Origin: JANYJZ01 sp964523395
Lineage (GTDB): Bacteria > Bacteroidota > Ignavibacteria > UBA10030 > SZUA-254
Length of the DNA stretch: 64,000 bases
Reading direction: 5' to 3'
NCBI GenBank assembly: GCA_964523395.1
Contig: CAZFXS010000003.1
Coordinates: forward strand, 62,001-126,000
Shown here: in pieces, positions 24,229-32,538 of the stretch
How positions within the stretch are numbered: the first letter of the stretch is position 1
Layout of the letters: the number at the start of each line of letters is the position of its first letter
Position numbers and translations under genes: made by a program
The notes under the pieces: model-generated
What the model saw: only the letters and a program-made list of their open reading frames with translations
What the model was told of the DNA's origin: nothing
Database searches by the model: none

Positions 24229-25845
24229 TTAGAAGTCGGTTTTCCAGGTGCCGTTGAATCCCCACATGCGTACTGTGCCGCGGGTGTCACCGGTTGCGAT
24301 AATATTATTCAATGGGCTGAATGCAAGACTCATGCTGGGTGCTGAATTGTTCAGGCTCACTAACAACGCGCCCGTTTCAACGTCCCAGATGTTCACCTTC
24401 CCGTCTTCCCGGCCTGCCCCTGCAATGCGTCTGCCGACGGGATCGAAGGAGAGATCGCGGAGATAATAGCTCTCCTGAATTGAACGGACAAGACTCCCGT
24501 CAGAAAGATTCCAGAGCTCGATCTTGTAATCGTTTGCCCCAACGCAGGAAACTATTTTGCCAGCAGGGTGGAAGATAATTGATCTGAGGTAAATCGACGT
24601 CGGGAATGAACGCACATGCGCGCCATTCGAGACTCTCAAGACCATGAGAGAATCACCGGTGGCGAGGAACTGGCCGTCCGGACTTATGTCTATAGTCCTG
24701 TTATTCCAATTATTGCCGTTGTAAGAGCCCAGATACGTATTTGATCTCCACAATTGTATGTAGCCTCCGTCATCAGCTGCCGCAATTGTGTTTCCATCGG
24801 GGGTAAACCGGACAGAGAATATGTCATTGGTTCCGTAATTATAAAGCCTGGAGATGCGTTCAAACGTTCGCGGATTCCAGAGATAGACGGAACCGCGATG
24901 GCCGGAAGCGAGGACACTGCCGTCAGGCGAAAATTTCACAGACCAGACCGGGTGATTATAGTCATGGGCCAATCGCGCCATGTTGTATCCATCGCCCACC
25001 CTGAAGAGCTCAACGTAATATTCACCGCCGCACGCTAATGTCTTACCATCGGGGCTAAACGTCATTGAAGACACAGCCTGGTCATTGCGTTGAATCGAAC
25101 GTGTGTACAGGAGCTCTACCGGTGAGTTGACGTACGTGAGCGACAGAGTTTCTGAATACTTACTTATGTTATGCCGGGTATAGGCTTGAACCATGAAACG
25201 GTATGTACTTGCCGGATTCATCCCTGTAACCGTGTATGATGGTACATCCGCGGCGGTCCGTTGGAGTTCGAGGAAGGGTTGACCGTTCATTGATTGTAAG
25301 ATAATAAATCCAAGCTCGAATGGAGATCTGTCATTCCATTCTAATTGAACAGACGTTTGGGACAAGCAGGTCATGTGGAGATCTTTTGGTGATGGAAACG
25401 GGACCGAGACGCGCAATAATGAATCCGTACCTAAATTTCCTCTTTCTGATAGAGAGGAGACTCTGTAGTAATATGTTGTATCGGTGAGAATGATGCCTGT
25501 ATCACTGAATGTAGTGACGTTTTTCCCGACCTGACCGAGGATGGAAAAGACGCCGGTTTCACCCAATTTTCTTTCAATCCGGTAACCCACTTCGAATGCG
25601 GAATTATCCTGCCAGGAAAGTCGGCGTTCGGTTTCACCGGCGAAGGAAACGGTTACATTGGATGGCGCATTCGGAACATATGTCATCGAGTTTGGATCGT
25701 GAGGATTTAAATATTCAGGCGTGTGCGGATCGGTACATGCTATAAAGACGAGTGACAGAAAGTGAGCGGTCATCAAATTCATGAAGTGTCGTTTATGTAT
25801 GCGGTATCTCCGCACAGTACGGCGTTGTAAAGGGAACGTATTCAT
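24229..25845 (-). CDS. Lipoprotein with fibronectin III and WD40-type propeller domains
   Basis: A 538-residue predicted lipoprotein. The basic leader and hydrophobic stretch end in F-I-A-C (Cys37). Two fibronectin type III-like domains follow (R-L-S-W-Q-D-N-S near 74, V-Q-L-E-W-N-D-R near 166), then a WD40-like beta-propeller with repeats such as F-S-P-D-G-K-T-L-A, F-S-P-D-G-S-V-L-A-S-G, F-T-P-D-G-N-T-I-A-A and I-S-P-D-G-Q-F-L-A-T-G, each with a W-N/W-D/W-R closing. WD40 is common in eukaryotes and occurs in surface or scaffold proteins of bacteria. Its ATG overlaps the upstream stop (ATGA), so translation is coupled. Likely protein-protein binding at the outer membrane. Confidence 0.8.
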   Translation of the reverse strand: MNTFPLQRRTVRRYRIHKRHFMNLMTAHFLSLVFIACTDPHTPEYLNPHDPNSMTYVPNAPSNVTVSFAGETERRLSWQDNSAFEVGYRIERKLGETGVFSILGQVGKNVTTFSDTGIILTDTTYYYRVSSLSERGNLGTDSLLRVSVPFPSPKDLHMTCLSQTSVQLEWNDRSPFELGFIILQSMNGQPFLELQRTAADVPSYTVTGMNPASTYRFMVQAYTRHNISKYSETLSLTYVNSPVELLYTRSIQRNDQAVSSMTFSPDGKTLACGGEYYVELFRVGDGYNMARLAHDYNHPVWSVKFSPDGSVLASGHRGSVYLWNPRTFERISRLYNYGTNDIFSVRFTPDGNTIAAADDGGYIQLWRSNTYLGSYNGNNWNNRTIDISPDGQFLATGDSLMVLRVSNGAHVRSFPTSIYLRSIIFHPAGKIVSCVGANDYKIELWNLSDGSLVRSIQESYYLRDLSFDPVGRRIAGAGREDGKVNIWDVETGALLVSLNNSAPSMSLAFSPLNNIIATGDTRGTVRMWGFNGTWKTDF

Positions 25846-27017
25846 GGCAGCCCTATCTTGACTTCTATACCCATTGCCAGGTGTGAACGTGCCATACCTC
25901 GGTCGGAGATCAGTGTATTCACCGGAACAACCTCAAACCGGTCTACAACCGTGTGGTGCAGTAATGCGTCGATCACCGAGTAGACATAACCGGCGACAAA
26001 GAGTGCTGCTGAGACCGCACGGCGGGCGTACGCTTTGTCCAGATCGTTCTTACGGTTCTCAACATCTTCATGCAGTCTTGCCGCTTCTGTCTCTGTCGGG
26101 GCATTGATGTAGTTGCTCCATGCAAGGTCGTACTGGTCAACGCGATCGCGGTAATCGCTGTGCGCGATCACTGCGTTCACGCCCAGGGCGATAGAACCAA
26201 CGAACATGAGAGAGCCTTCAGCATACGATTTGTCCAACAGTTGCGCAGAACCAGGGAGAAGCATTGCCAAAGCGGTCCGCGTGGTTGAGTGAGCTCCGAA
26301 ATCAGCACGATAAATCAGTTTTTGGCCGTCCTTCGCGGTGAACTGAGCCTCGATTTCACGGCCTGTTGAATCGTGGCGGGCAAAGAGTTTATGCAAACCG
26401 GAGGCGATGGCGTGATCAGTCACAGAGTCACGCGGGAGAACCCTATTGTCGAGAGAGACCGTGATGCCTGGTGAATTCGTCAGAACGCTTATTGTCGCCC
26501 TGCGCCTCTCAAGTTTCGCAGTGAGTTCCGTTGTTTCACCTGCCCTTGGCACCAGTGTAGTGAACCAAGAGTAATAAAGAGGTTTCGATACCGTTATCTG
26601 GAGTGTGTCCGATCCAACATCTGAAAGTGTAAGTGGGCAGGTGCCGGCAAATTTGCGGTTGATGTATACACTTGCTGCCTCTGGCTCGGATGATATCGCA
26701 ATGGTTGCTGGTCGCTGTAAATGTACAAGCAGAACTGTATCTATGCAGTCATGCGGCGTCAGCGTATCTTTGCGTGTTCGGAATCCTTCTTTGGAGAAAC
26801 TGAGTGAGGTTGGTCTATCGCAAGTGATATTCAGCTGAATTGGTACGAATCCTTGAAAGACAGTATCAGCGTATACCGCCACGGAGTCTTGTTGAGACTG
26901 AACGACAATTCTCCGGGTCTGACTTTGTGCAAAAGTTTGAGTTGTAGTTATGGTGATGAATGTTCCGACGGTGAGAACCATCAGAAGAAGACATCTGATT
27001 GTGTTTGTGGAGTTCAT
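25842..27017 (-). CDS. Exported PEGA-domain protein with DUF5683-like C-terminus
   Basis: A 391-residue exported protein. After the signal peptide there are two or more PEGA-type repeats (S-S-E-P-E-A-A-S-V-Y-I-N-R-K-F-A-G-T-C-P-L near 118-138 is the clearest), small surface beta-domains. The second half holds A-M-L-L-P-G-S-A-Q-L-L-D-K-S-Y-A-E-G-S-L-M-F, the hallmark of DUF5683-like membrane regions, then further hydrophobic helices. The ATG at 27017 is preferred; the longer reading begins inside promoter copy C. First gene of a four-gene operon; ATGA overlap with the WD40 lipoprotein. Confidence 0.75.
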   Translation of the reverse strand: MNSTNTIRCLLLMVLTVGTFITITTTQTFAQSQTRRIVVQSQQDSVAVYADTVFQGFVPIQLNITCDRPTSLSFSKEGFRTRKDTLTPHDCIDTVLLVHLQRPATIAISSEPEAASVYINRKFAGTCPLTLSDVGSDTLQITVSKPLYYSWFTTLVPRAGETTELTAKLERRRATISVLTNSPGITVSLDNRVLPRDSVTDHAIASGLHKLFARHDSTGREIEAQFTAKDGQKLIYRADFGAHSTTRTALAMLLPGSAQLLDKSYAEGSLMFVGSIALGVNAVIAHSDYRDRVDQYDLAWSNYINAPTETEAARLHEDVENRKNDLDKAYARRAVSAALFVAGYVYSVIDALLHHTVVDRFEVVPVNTLISDRGMARSHLAMGIEVKIGLP

Positions 27018-27065
27018 TTGATAATGTGCTTTTCCACAAAATTCTTCCCTCATAAAATTTCCCAA

Positions 27066-27108
27066 GATATACCAATAATTTATCAGGCTCTCAAGGCGTG
27101 TTCACCTG
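27066..27108 (-). promoter_or_regulatory. Promoter with weak palindrome (copy C)
   Basis: Minus strand: TTGAGA (27089-27094), 17-base spacer ending ATTGG, TATATC (27066-27071); upstream lies CAGGTGAACACGCC (27095-27108), a degenerate form of the GGGGTAAAYACCCC palindrome in copies A and B. Predicted leader of about 40 bases to the ATG at 27017. Confidence 0.55.
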
Positions 27109-27171
27109 ATCAAGAAGGAATTAATAGCATCTAACAATTGAGCCTGAGTATTCTTACGACGCTCGAATCAC

Positions 27172-28332
27172 TTACCAACCAATTACACCGACAGAAATCT
27201 GGAACATCGCAGTGGGTTGAATGGCTTCTCCGGTTATGGTTGTGCTTCCGGTAGTGGCGCTGATAGTATAGGTGGGCTTGCTGTACAGGTATCGGCCTTC
27301 GATCACCAACCTGTTACCGAAACGAATTCCGCCTGCCAGTCCGGCTCCCCACGAAGTGGCTGTACTTGATTCTTGTCTGATATTTACTCCGTAAAGCGTA
27401 ATATCAGTTTCTGGTGTACTTCCAATGATCGCTCCCAGTTCAACGCTCCCGTACAGTGTGGTATTTGGGGAAAGACTGGCCGGAAATCTGGTCCCGGCGA
27501 GCACCCATGTTGTGTGCCATGTTCCGCCACCAATCAATAACCCATATGGCAATCCAAAAACTGCGGGATCAACAGAATGCACTGTGTGGCTTATTGAGCC
27601 GACAAACTCGATCCCTCCCGGAAACTTTCGGAACACTTCCACTCTTCCGGATATGCCCGGTTTCGCGGCGCCGGATTGCGAGTTTGAGGGAGTGGCATCA
27701 GAAAAATCGCCTAAAGGAAAGGTACGCGCAACGCTGATTGCAACATGGACCGGTCGTTGTTCCCACAGCTCATCCGTTTCTTCCGCCTTAAGAAGCGAAT
27801 TGAGCCGGGATTTCTTTTCATCAGGTGTCATGTCGCTGAGAGCGTATGTACGAGTGTCATTCGACTTCGATCCAAGCACACCGCCTATGACTGAGCCGGC
27901 GATTAGCCCTCCTCCCGCAAGCAACGTTGGTAGGTTTGATTCGTTGCGGGGAAATACTTGAAAATAGGGAAAATAAACAGTATTGCTCCTTTCGGTATCG
28001 AGCAAACGACCCGTAATAAAACCAACCGTGCCGAGCACGACACCTCCTGTGAGTGCTCCTCTCACAAGAGAGTTTCCATTCGTCAGTTCATTAACCTGCC
28101 GGATTGAATCAATAACGATGGCAGAGGAATCCCCGTCCAGGCGAAAAAGGATCATATCCGATTCACGAATGTACATCGAGTCTGCTTCAATTGTGGCACC
28201 GTCGTGGGTAATAACTGACCAGCGTGCAGTCTTCTCCTGGGCATGTAACGGAGAGAAGCAAGGGAGACCAATGCCGATGGCCGAAAATAAAATGAAGTAG
28301 TATGGCAGATTTTTTTTCATGTTGCCTTTCAT
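27172..28332 (-). CDS. Exported glycine-zipper / beta-barrel outer-membrane protein
   Basis: A 386-residue exported protein. A signal peptide (to about residue 31, H-A-Q) is followed by a small beta region, two glycine-rich hydrophobic helices (G-A-L-T-G-G-V-V-L-G-T-V-G and L-L-A-G-G-G-L-I-A-G-S-V-I-G-G-V-L-G) and, from about residue 195, alternating strands that look like a small outer-membrane beta-barrel ending in I-S-V-G-V-I-G-W. The terminal aromatic residue is typical of barrel insertion signals. Its ATG overlaps the stop of the T9SS gene upstream (ATGA). Function unknown. Confidence 0.7.
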   Translation of the reverse strand: MKGNMKKNLPYYFILFSAIGIGLPCFSPLHAQEKTARWSVITHDGATIEADSMYIRESDMILFRLDGDSSAIVIDSIRQVNELTNGNSLVRGALTGGVVLGTVGFITGRLLDTERSNTVYFPYFQVFPRNESNLPTLLAGGGLIAGSVIGGVLGSKSNDTRTYALSDMTPDEKKSRLNSLLKAEETDELWEQRPVHVAISVARTFPLGDFSDATPSNSQSGAAKPGISGRVEVFRKFPGGIEFVGSISHTVHSVDPAVFGLPYGLLIGGGTWHTTWVLAGTRFPASLSPNTTLYGSVELGAIIGSTPETDITLYGVNIRQESSTATSWGAGLAGGIRFGNRLVIEGRYLYSKPTYTISATTGSTTITGEAIQPTAMFQISVGVIGW

Positions 28333-30734
28333 TTAAGGTAGAGTGCGGCACGTACTGCTCGCAGATCACCTAATTGAACCCTGACAAAATAAACTCCCGT
28401 TGGGGTATTGTTTGCAGCCCATTCGTACTGATACCTCCCGGATGGCAGAGTGCGGTCCTCGAGCGTTGTTACGAGCATACCGACCGAGTTAAACACTTCG
28501 ATTTTCACATATGATGACACCGGAGAACTTACTAGTATTGAACTGACTCCGTTGAATGGATTCGGAAAGAGCTCGCTGATGTAATAATCATACGTTGGAG
28601 GGAATACCGGCAGCTCTGACCTGGTTACGAATGACCTTGGACTGGTGAACTCCCCTTTGCCGCCCCGGTTCTCCGCCGCGACACGCCAATACAAACGCTG
28701 TCCGCCGGCGACATAATTGAGAATGACCTGGGAATCAGGCATGACAAAACGGTGGAGAAGATTTGGACCGGAAAAAGATGTATCCCCCCCGATTTCAAAG
28801 TGGTAGTCGGTTGTGTACTTGATACTCCTCCATCGGAAGAGGAGATTGTTCGGGGAGACACCAGTGTCATTATCCGCGGGAGAGATCAATACCGGTGGTA
28901 AAGGAGGATTAATTTTGGTGGTGAAGTGTTTTGGGATTGAGAAGTAGGAGGAGCCGCCATCATTCGTTGCCTTAACTCTCCAGTAGTAGAACGTGTACTC
29001 TCTCAGTGGAACAGAAGGTACGAAGACAGTGTCGGTCAGAAGAGAATCGTTCACAACCAGACTCGGGCCGGAAAAGTCTCCCGACAATGAAACCTGGATA
29101 TGATACAACCGGGCGATCGGAAGCCGCTGCCACCGGAAAGCCGGTGAAAAAGAAACATCCATCTCATTTTCTGAGGGTGAGAGGAGAGGCGGACCATATT
29201 GCGGCGGAGCTTCAACAGTTGTGAAGTTAAATGGTTCGGAAAATGTGCCCTCTCCCGAATTGCGGTATGCCCGGACGCGCCAGAAAAATTTCGTATCGTT
29301 CCGGAGACCTATCGTGGCATCCGAAGTATCAGGAGTGGATCTACGACTCACCAAGCTAAAGAGTGAATCGGTTGAAACCTCCAGCCAATACCATGTTGCC
29401 CTTGGGACAGACCTCCATTTGAATAATGGAAAAACCGGAATGCCGGCTGAGCCGTTCAGTGGTGAGAGTAATTCCGGTGGAGAGGGTGGGGGACCTGTGA
29501 TGAATCGCCATGGTGCTGTGAAGCCCGATGTGTCGGTAGGGCTGATTGATTGTACTCTCCATCTATATGCAGTAATCGAATCCGTAACAGTAACTATCAA
29601 GCTGGTGTCAACTGTCGTTGCGTCAACAGCCAATGTCACAAAATTGTCCGATGAAACCTGAACATGATAACTTGTCGCTCCTGTTATTCCTTGCCAACCT
29701 AATCTGAGAGAAAGGTGTACATTCCGAGTCTCGCTTTCCGGATACCGAAGGATTGGTGTCAAAACCGTAAGGGTTTGGTTTACGGTACGGAATATCTTCC
29801 CATCAGCCGATCCTCCAATAAGATAATTATTGGGGCTCCGCAGCAACCGGCAGATTCGCTCCTCCTCAATCCCGCCTCCAAAAGAATTCCATGTCTGACC
29901 ATGGTCAATCGAATGAAATATTCCGCTGTCCGGGTGAGCAACGAAAAGCCGGCCGTAGATGTCGCTCTCAATGTCGGTCAACGTGGCTTGTGGTAATCCT
30001 GTCGGTACCTCAATGTAAGGGTTTCGCCAGATAGGGTATGGCCAATAATATGGCTCTGTTCCGAACGTGTACCTATACGGCGATTCTGTAAAATCGGTAG
30101 AAACGCTTCCATCAACTAATATCCAGCTAAATCCCTGGTCGGTGGAATAATAGGTTTGTGGTGATGACATGTACAAGTCACCGGAAAGCGTCATATACAT
30201 GTGCAGAAAACAGAGGGATCCGGTAAACCATCCCGGCTGGTCCATCCGATTCCATGTCAAGCCATCATCAGTGGTTTTCCACAGTCCGGTGTAGCAGCCT
30301 CCTCCGTAAACATGCCCCTCTGCCGTTGCAAGTGAATTGAATCGCGGATTGAAATTAGCCGATTGTTGCCACGTGGCACCTTCATCGGTGGAGCGGTAAA
30401 TCCTCCCTCCTTTGGTGGCGAAGAAAATAGTGCCAGTTGACGAAACGACAAGAGATTGTGCAGACGAATCCGCAAGGCCGGTATTACATGGATACCAGGA
30501 TGTACCGCCGTCGGATGAGCGGAAAAGGCCGGAGGTATCGGTAGCGATGATGATGCCTCCGCTGGAATCAAACACCATAATTGCAATCGAGTCGGTTGTT
30601 GCCCTCCCAACGAATTGCCAGTCAACCGTTTGTGCAGTCACCGTCCCGGTGAAGAGGAACATCAATCCGAAAAGTAAACGAGGAAGAGTCATTCGCATCA
30701 TACGCTGTGGCCGAGAGTGCGTATCATTCTTCAT
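28329..30734 (-). CDS. Secreted propeller and FN3-repeat protein with T9SS sorting domain
   Basis: An 801-residue exported protein. The N-terminal half has BNR/sortilin-like repeats (S-S-D-G-G-T-S-W, S-T-D-E-G-A-T-W, T-T-D-D-G-L-T-W). Four fibronectin-III-like repeats follow, each with a Y-H-V-Q-V-S or W-L-E-V-S strand and a W-R-V strand. The last 90 residues are a T9SS type A sorting domain (L-F-P-N-P-F-N-G, V-K-I-E-V-F-N, L-P-S-G-R-Y, G-V-Y-F-V-R-V, ending A-A-L-Y-L-K). The first ATG (30734) is used; a TTG at 30767 and ATGs at 30701/30692 are alternatives. It heads an operon with the beta-barrel gene, behind a promoter at 30926-30954. Confidence 0.82.
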   Translation of the reverse strand: MKNDTHSRPQRMMRMTLPRLLFGLMFLFTGTVTAQTVDWQFVGRATTDSIAIMVFDSSGGIIIATDTSGLFRSSDGGTSWYPCNTGLADSSAQSLVVSSTGTIFFATKGGRIYRSTDEGATWQQSANFNPRFNSLATAEGHVYGGGCYTGLWKTTDDGLTWNRMDQPGWFTGSLCFLHMYMTLSGDLYMSSPQTYYSTDQGFSWILVDGSVSTDFTESPYRYTFGTEPYYWPYPIWRNPYIEVPTGLPQATLTDIESDIYGRLFVAHPDSGIFHSIDHGQTWNSFGGGIEEERICRLLRSPNNYLIGGSADGKIFRTVNQTLTVLTPILRYPESETRNVHLSLRLGWQGITGATSYHVQVSSDNFVTLAVDATTVDTSLIVTVTDSITAYRWRVQSISPTDTSGFTAPWRFITGPPPSPPELLSPLNGSAGIPVFPLFKWRSVPRATWYWLEVSTDSLFSLVSRRSTPDTSDATIGLRNDTKFFWRVRAYRNSGEGTFSEPFNFTTVEAPPQYGPPLLSPSENEMDVSFSPAFRWQRLPIARLYHIQVSLSGDFSGPSLVVNDSLLTDTVFVPSVPLREYTFYYWRVKATNDGGSSYFSIPKHFTTKINPPLPPVLISPADNDTGVSPNNLLFRWRSIKYTTDYHFEIGGDTSFSGPNLLHRFVMPDSQVILNYVAGGQRLYWRVAAENRGGKGEFTSPRSFVTRSELPVFPPTYDYYISELFPNPFNGVSSILVSSPVSSYVKIEVFNSVGMLVTTLEDRTLPSGRYQYEWAANNTPTGVYFVRVQLGDLRAVRAALYLK

Positions 30735-30925
30735 CAAATTCGTTCCCAACCTGCTCACATCAGACAAAGTTCTGCTCCTTCGTGGATATGGTGAAACCAG
30801 GTTGTAGTCCGTGATCGTTCATGATGAAATTTTATGTATCCGGATGAGAGTGAGTACGTTGAATTGAATCTTGGACTCTGCAGGAATTCCTCACCGCCAT
30901 GTCCGCCCCTTGCAAGATATTGTCG

Positions 30926-30954
30926 AAAATACTAAATATTTTTTTCGCAATCAA
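30926..30954 (-). promoter_or_regulatory. Promoter (copy D) of the T9SS propeller operon
   Basis: Minus strand: TTGATT (30949-30954), 17 bases ending ATTTAG, TATTTT (30926-30931). The core matches copies A-C, but the upstream palindrome is reduced to GAC...GTC and may not be functional. Confidence 0.5.
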
Positions 30955-31078
30955 CAGGACTTTATGTCAACGGAGGATAGGCAAGAGCGATAGTCTTCGA
31001 CCTGAGATATGTCAAAACAAAACCTGCCCAGATTCTTCTAGAATCAAAAATCAGTGAAATCTATCTGAAATCTCTCCC

Positions 31079-31107
31079 TTGAGTCTCATGCTAATTTTCC
31101 CTATCTT
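31079..31107 (+). promoter_or_regulatory. Promoter of the M16 pair
   Basis: TTGAGT (31079-31084), 17 bases, TATCTT (31102-31107). The predicted leader is about 55 bases before the ATG at 31169. Confidence 0.5.
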
Positions 31108-31168
31108 TTTTCATTATTTACCGTAGAACTCTCTAAAACTCTTTCTTCGACTAATTCCGGAGATATGT

Positions 31169-32536
31169 ATGAAGCGTAAGTTCTTCCTTGTAGTACTCAC
31201 CATTTGTACCGGTTTCGGGCTCGCGTCCGCACAGCCGATAGCAATCAATTATCAACGTTTTACGCTCTCCAACGGCCTCGATGTCGTCCTGCACGAAGAC
31301 CATTCAATCCCTTCGGTCGCGGTGAACGTCTGGTATCATGTAGGGTCAGGGAGCGAAAAGCCGGGGAGAACCGGTTTTGCGCACCTGTTCGAGCATATCA
31401 TGTTCGAAGGATCGGGCAATGTGCCGGAAGGAAAATTCGACGAGTGGCTGGAAGCCGCGGGCGGCAACAACAACGGCTCGACCACGCCCGACCGCACCAA
31501 CTACTTCGAGGAAGCGCCGAGCAACGCGCTCGAGCTGATGCTCTTCTTAGAAGCGGACAGGATGGGACACCTCCTCGACGCGATGACGCCGGGGAAAGTG
31601 GATGGCCAGCGTGACGTCGTGAAGAACGAACGGCGGCAATCGTACGAGAACAGACCATACGGGATGTCGTCCATCCTCATCGATGAAAATCTTTATCCGG
31701 CGAATCATCCGTACCACTGGCCCACGATAGGATCGATGGAAGATTTATCGGCGGCGAGTTTCCAGGATGTGGTCGATTTCTTCAAGACGTATTACATCCC
31801 GAACAACGCGAGCTTAGTAATTGCGGGTGATATTGACCCTGTGAAAACAAAAGAGCTTGTCATAAAATGGTTTGACAAAATACCGGCGGGCAATGCCGTG
31901 CCGCCGGTGATATCGCCGGTTGCCGCGTATCTCACGGAACAAAAGCGCGTCATCATGGAAGACAAAGTGCAGTTGCCGCGCCTCTATATGAACTGGCATA
32001 CACCGGCCATCTTTACGCCCGGCGATGCCGAGATGGATGTGCTGGCAAATGTGCTGGCAGGCGGGAAAAACTCGCGCCTCTATAAGAAGCTGGTGTACGA
32101 CCTGCAGATTGCGCAGGATGTGTCGGCGTTTCAGTCGTCGGGAATGCTCGGGTCGTCGTTCCAGATAACGGCAACGGCAAGGAGCGGGCATACGCTGAGC
32201 GAGCTTGAGCAGATAATCTGGCAGGAACTGAACCGCGTGAAGAACGAAACTCCCTCGGCACGCGAAGTCCAACGCGCGATCAACCAATATGAAGCGAGCT
32301 TCCTCGACCGGCTGGAGTACATTGCCGGCAAAGCCGATCAGCTGAATGGGTACCTGACACGCACGGGAAATCCCGATTACTTTAATGAAGATTTAGGAAG
32401 ATATAAATCGCTGGCGCCGGATGATATCCGGTCGGCGGCGCAATCATATTTGAAGGAGAACGCGATGGTGGTACTGAGTGTTGTGCCGGAAGGTAAACGG
32501 GATCTTGCGCTTCCCATGAAAGAAGGAGGTAATTGA
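31169..32536 (+). CDS. Exported M16 zinc peptidase, catalytic subunit
   Basis: A 455-residue M16B peptidase with a signal peptide (residues 1-22, A-S-A-Q). The inverted zinc motif H72-L-F-E75-H76 and the distal glutamate E154 (K-N-E-R-R-Q) are intact. Periplasmic M16 enzymes of this type form heterodimers with an inactive homologue and degrade or process peptides. The next gene encodes just such a homologue, so the two are very probably one enzyme. The region 31400-31900 is GC-richer than the surroundings. Confidence 0.93.
   Translation: MKRKFFLVVLTICTGFGLASAQPIAINYQRFTLSNGLDVVLHEDHSIPSVAVNVWYHVGSGSEKPGRTGFAHLFEHIMFEGSGNVPEGKFDEWLEAAGGNNNGSTTPDRTNYFEEAPSNALELMLFLEADRMGHLLDAMTPGKVDGQRDVVKNERRQSYENRPYGMSSILIDENLYPANHPYHWPTIGSMEDLSAASFQDVVDFFKTYYIPNNASLVIAGDIDPVKTKELVIKWFDKIPAGNAVPPVISPVAAYLTEQKRVIMEDKVQLPRLYMNWHTPAIFTPGDAEMDVLANVLAGGKNSRLYKKLVYDLQIAQDVSAFQSSGMLGSSFQITATARSGHTLSELEQIIWQELNRVKNETPSAREVQRAINQYEASFLDRLEYIAGKADQLNGYLTRTGNPDYFNEDLGRYKSLAPDDIRSAAQSYLKENAMVVLSVVPEGKRDLALPMKEGGN
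32524..32530 (+). promoter_or_regulatory. Consensus ribosome binding site inside the M16 stop region
   Basis: AGGAGGT, eight bases before the ATG at 32539 and overlapping the last codons of the catalytic M16 gene. It fixes the start of the second subunit at 32539, not the TTG at 32533. Confidence 0.85.
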
Positions 32537-32538
32537 TT

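Larger units (their letters stand above)
30735..31168. other. Divergent intergenic region
   Basis: No gene is supported. It separates divergent operons and holds a minus-strand promoter (30926-30954) and a plus-strand promoter (31079-31107). Confidence 0.6.

Noticed and set aside
31204..31614. Arg-rich plus-strand open frame inside the M16 gene
   Set aside because: A GC-rich shadow frame; the M16 frame has all catalytic motifs.
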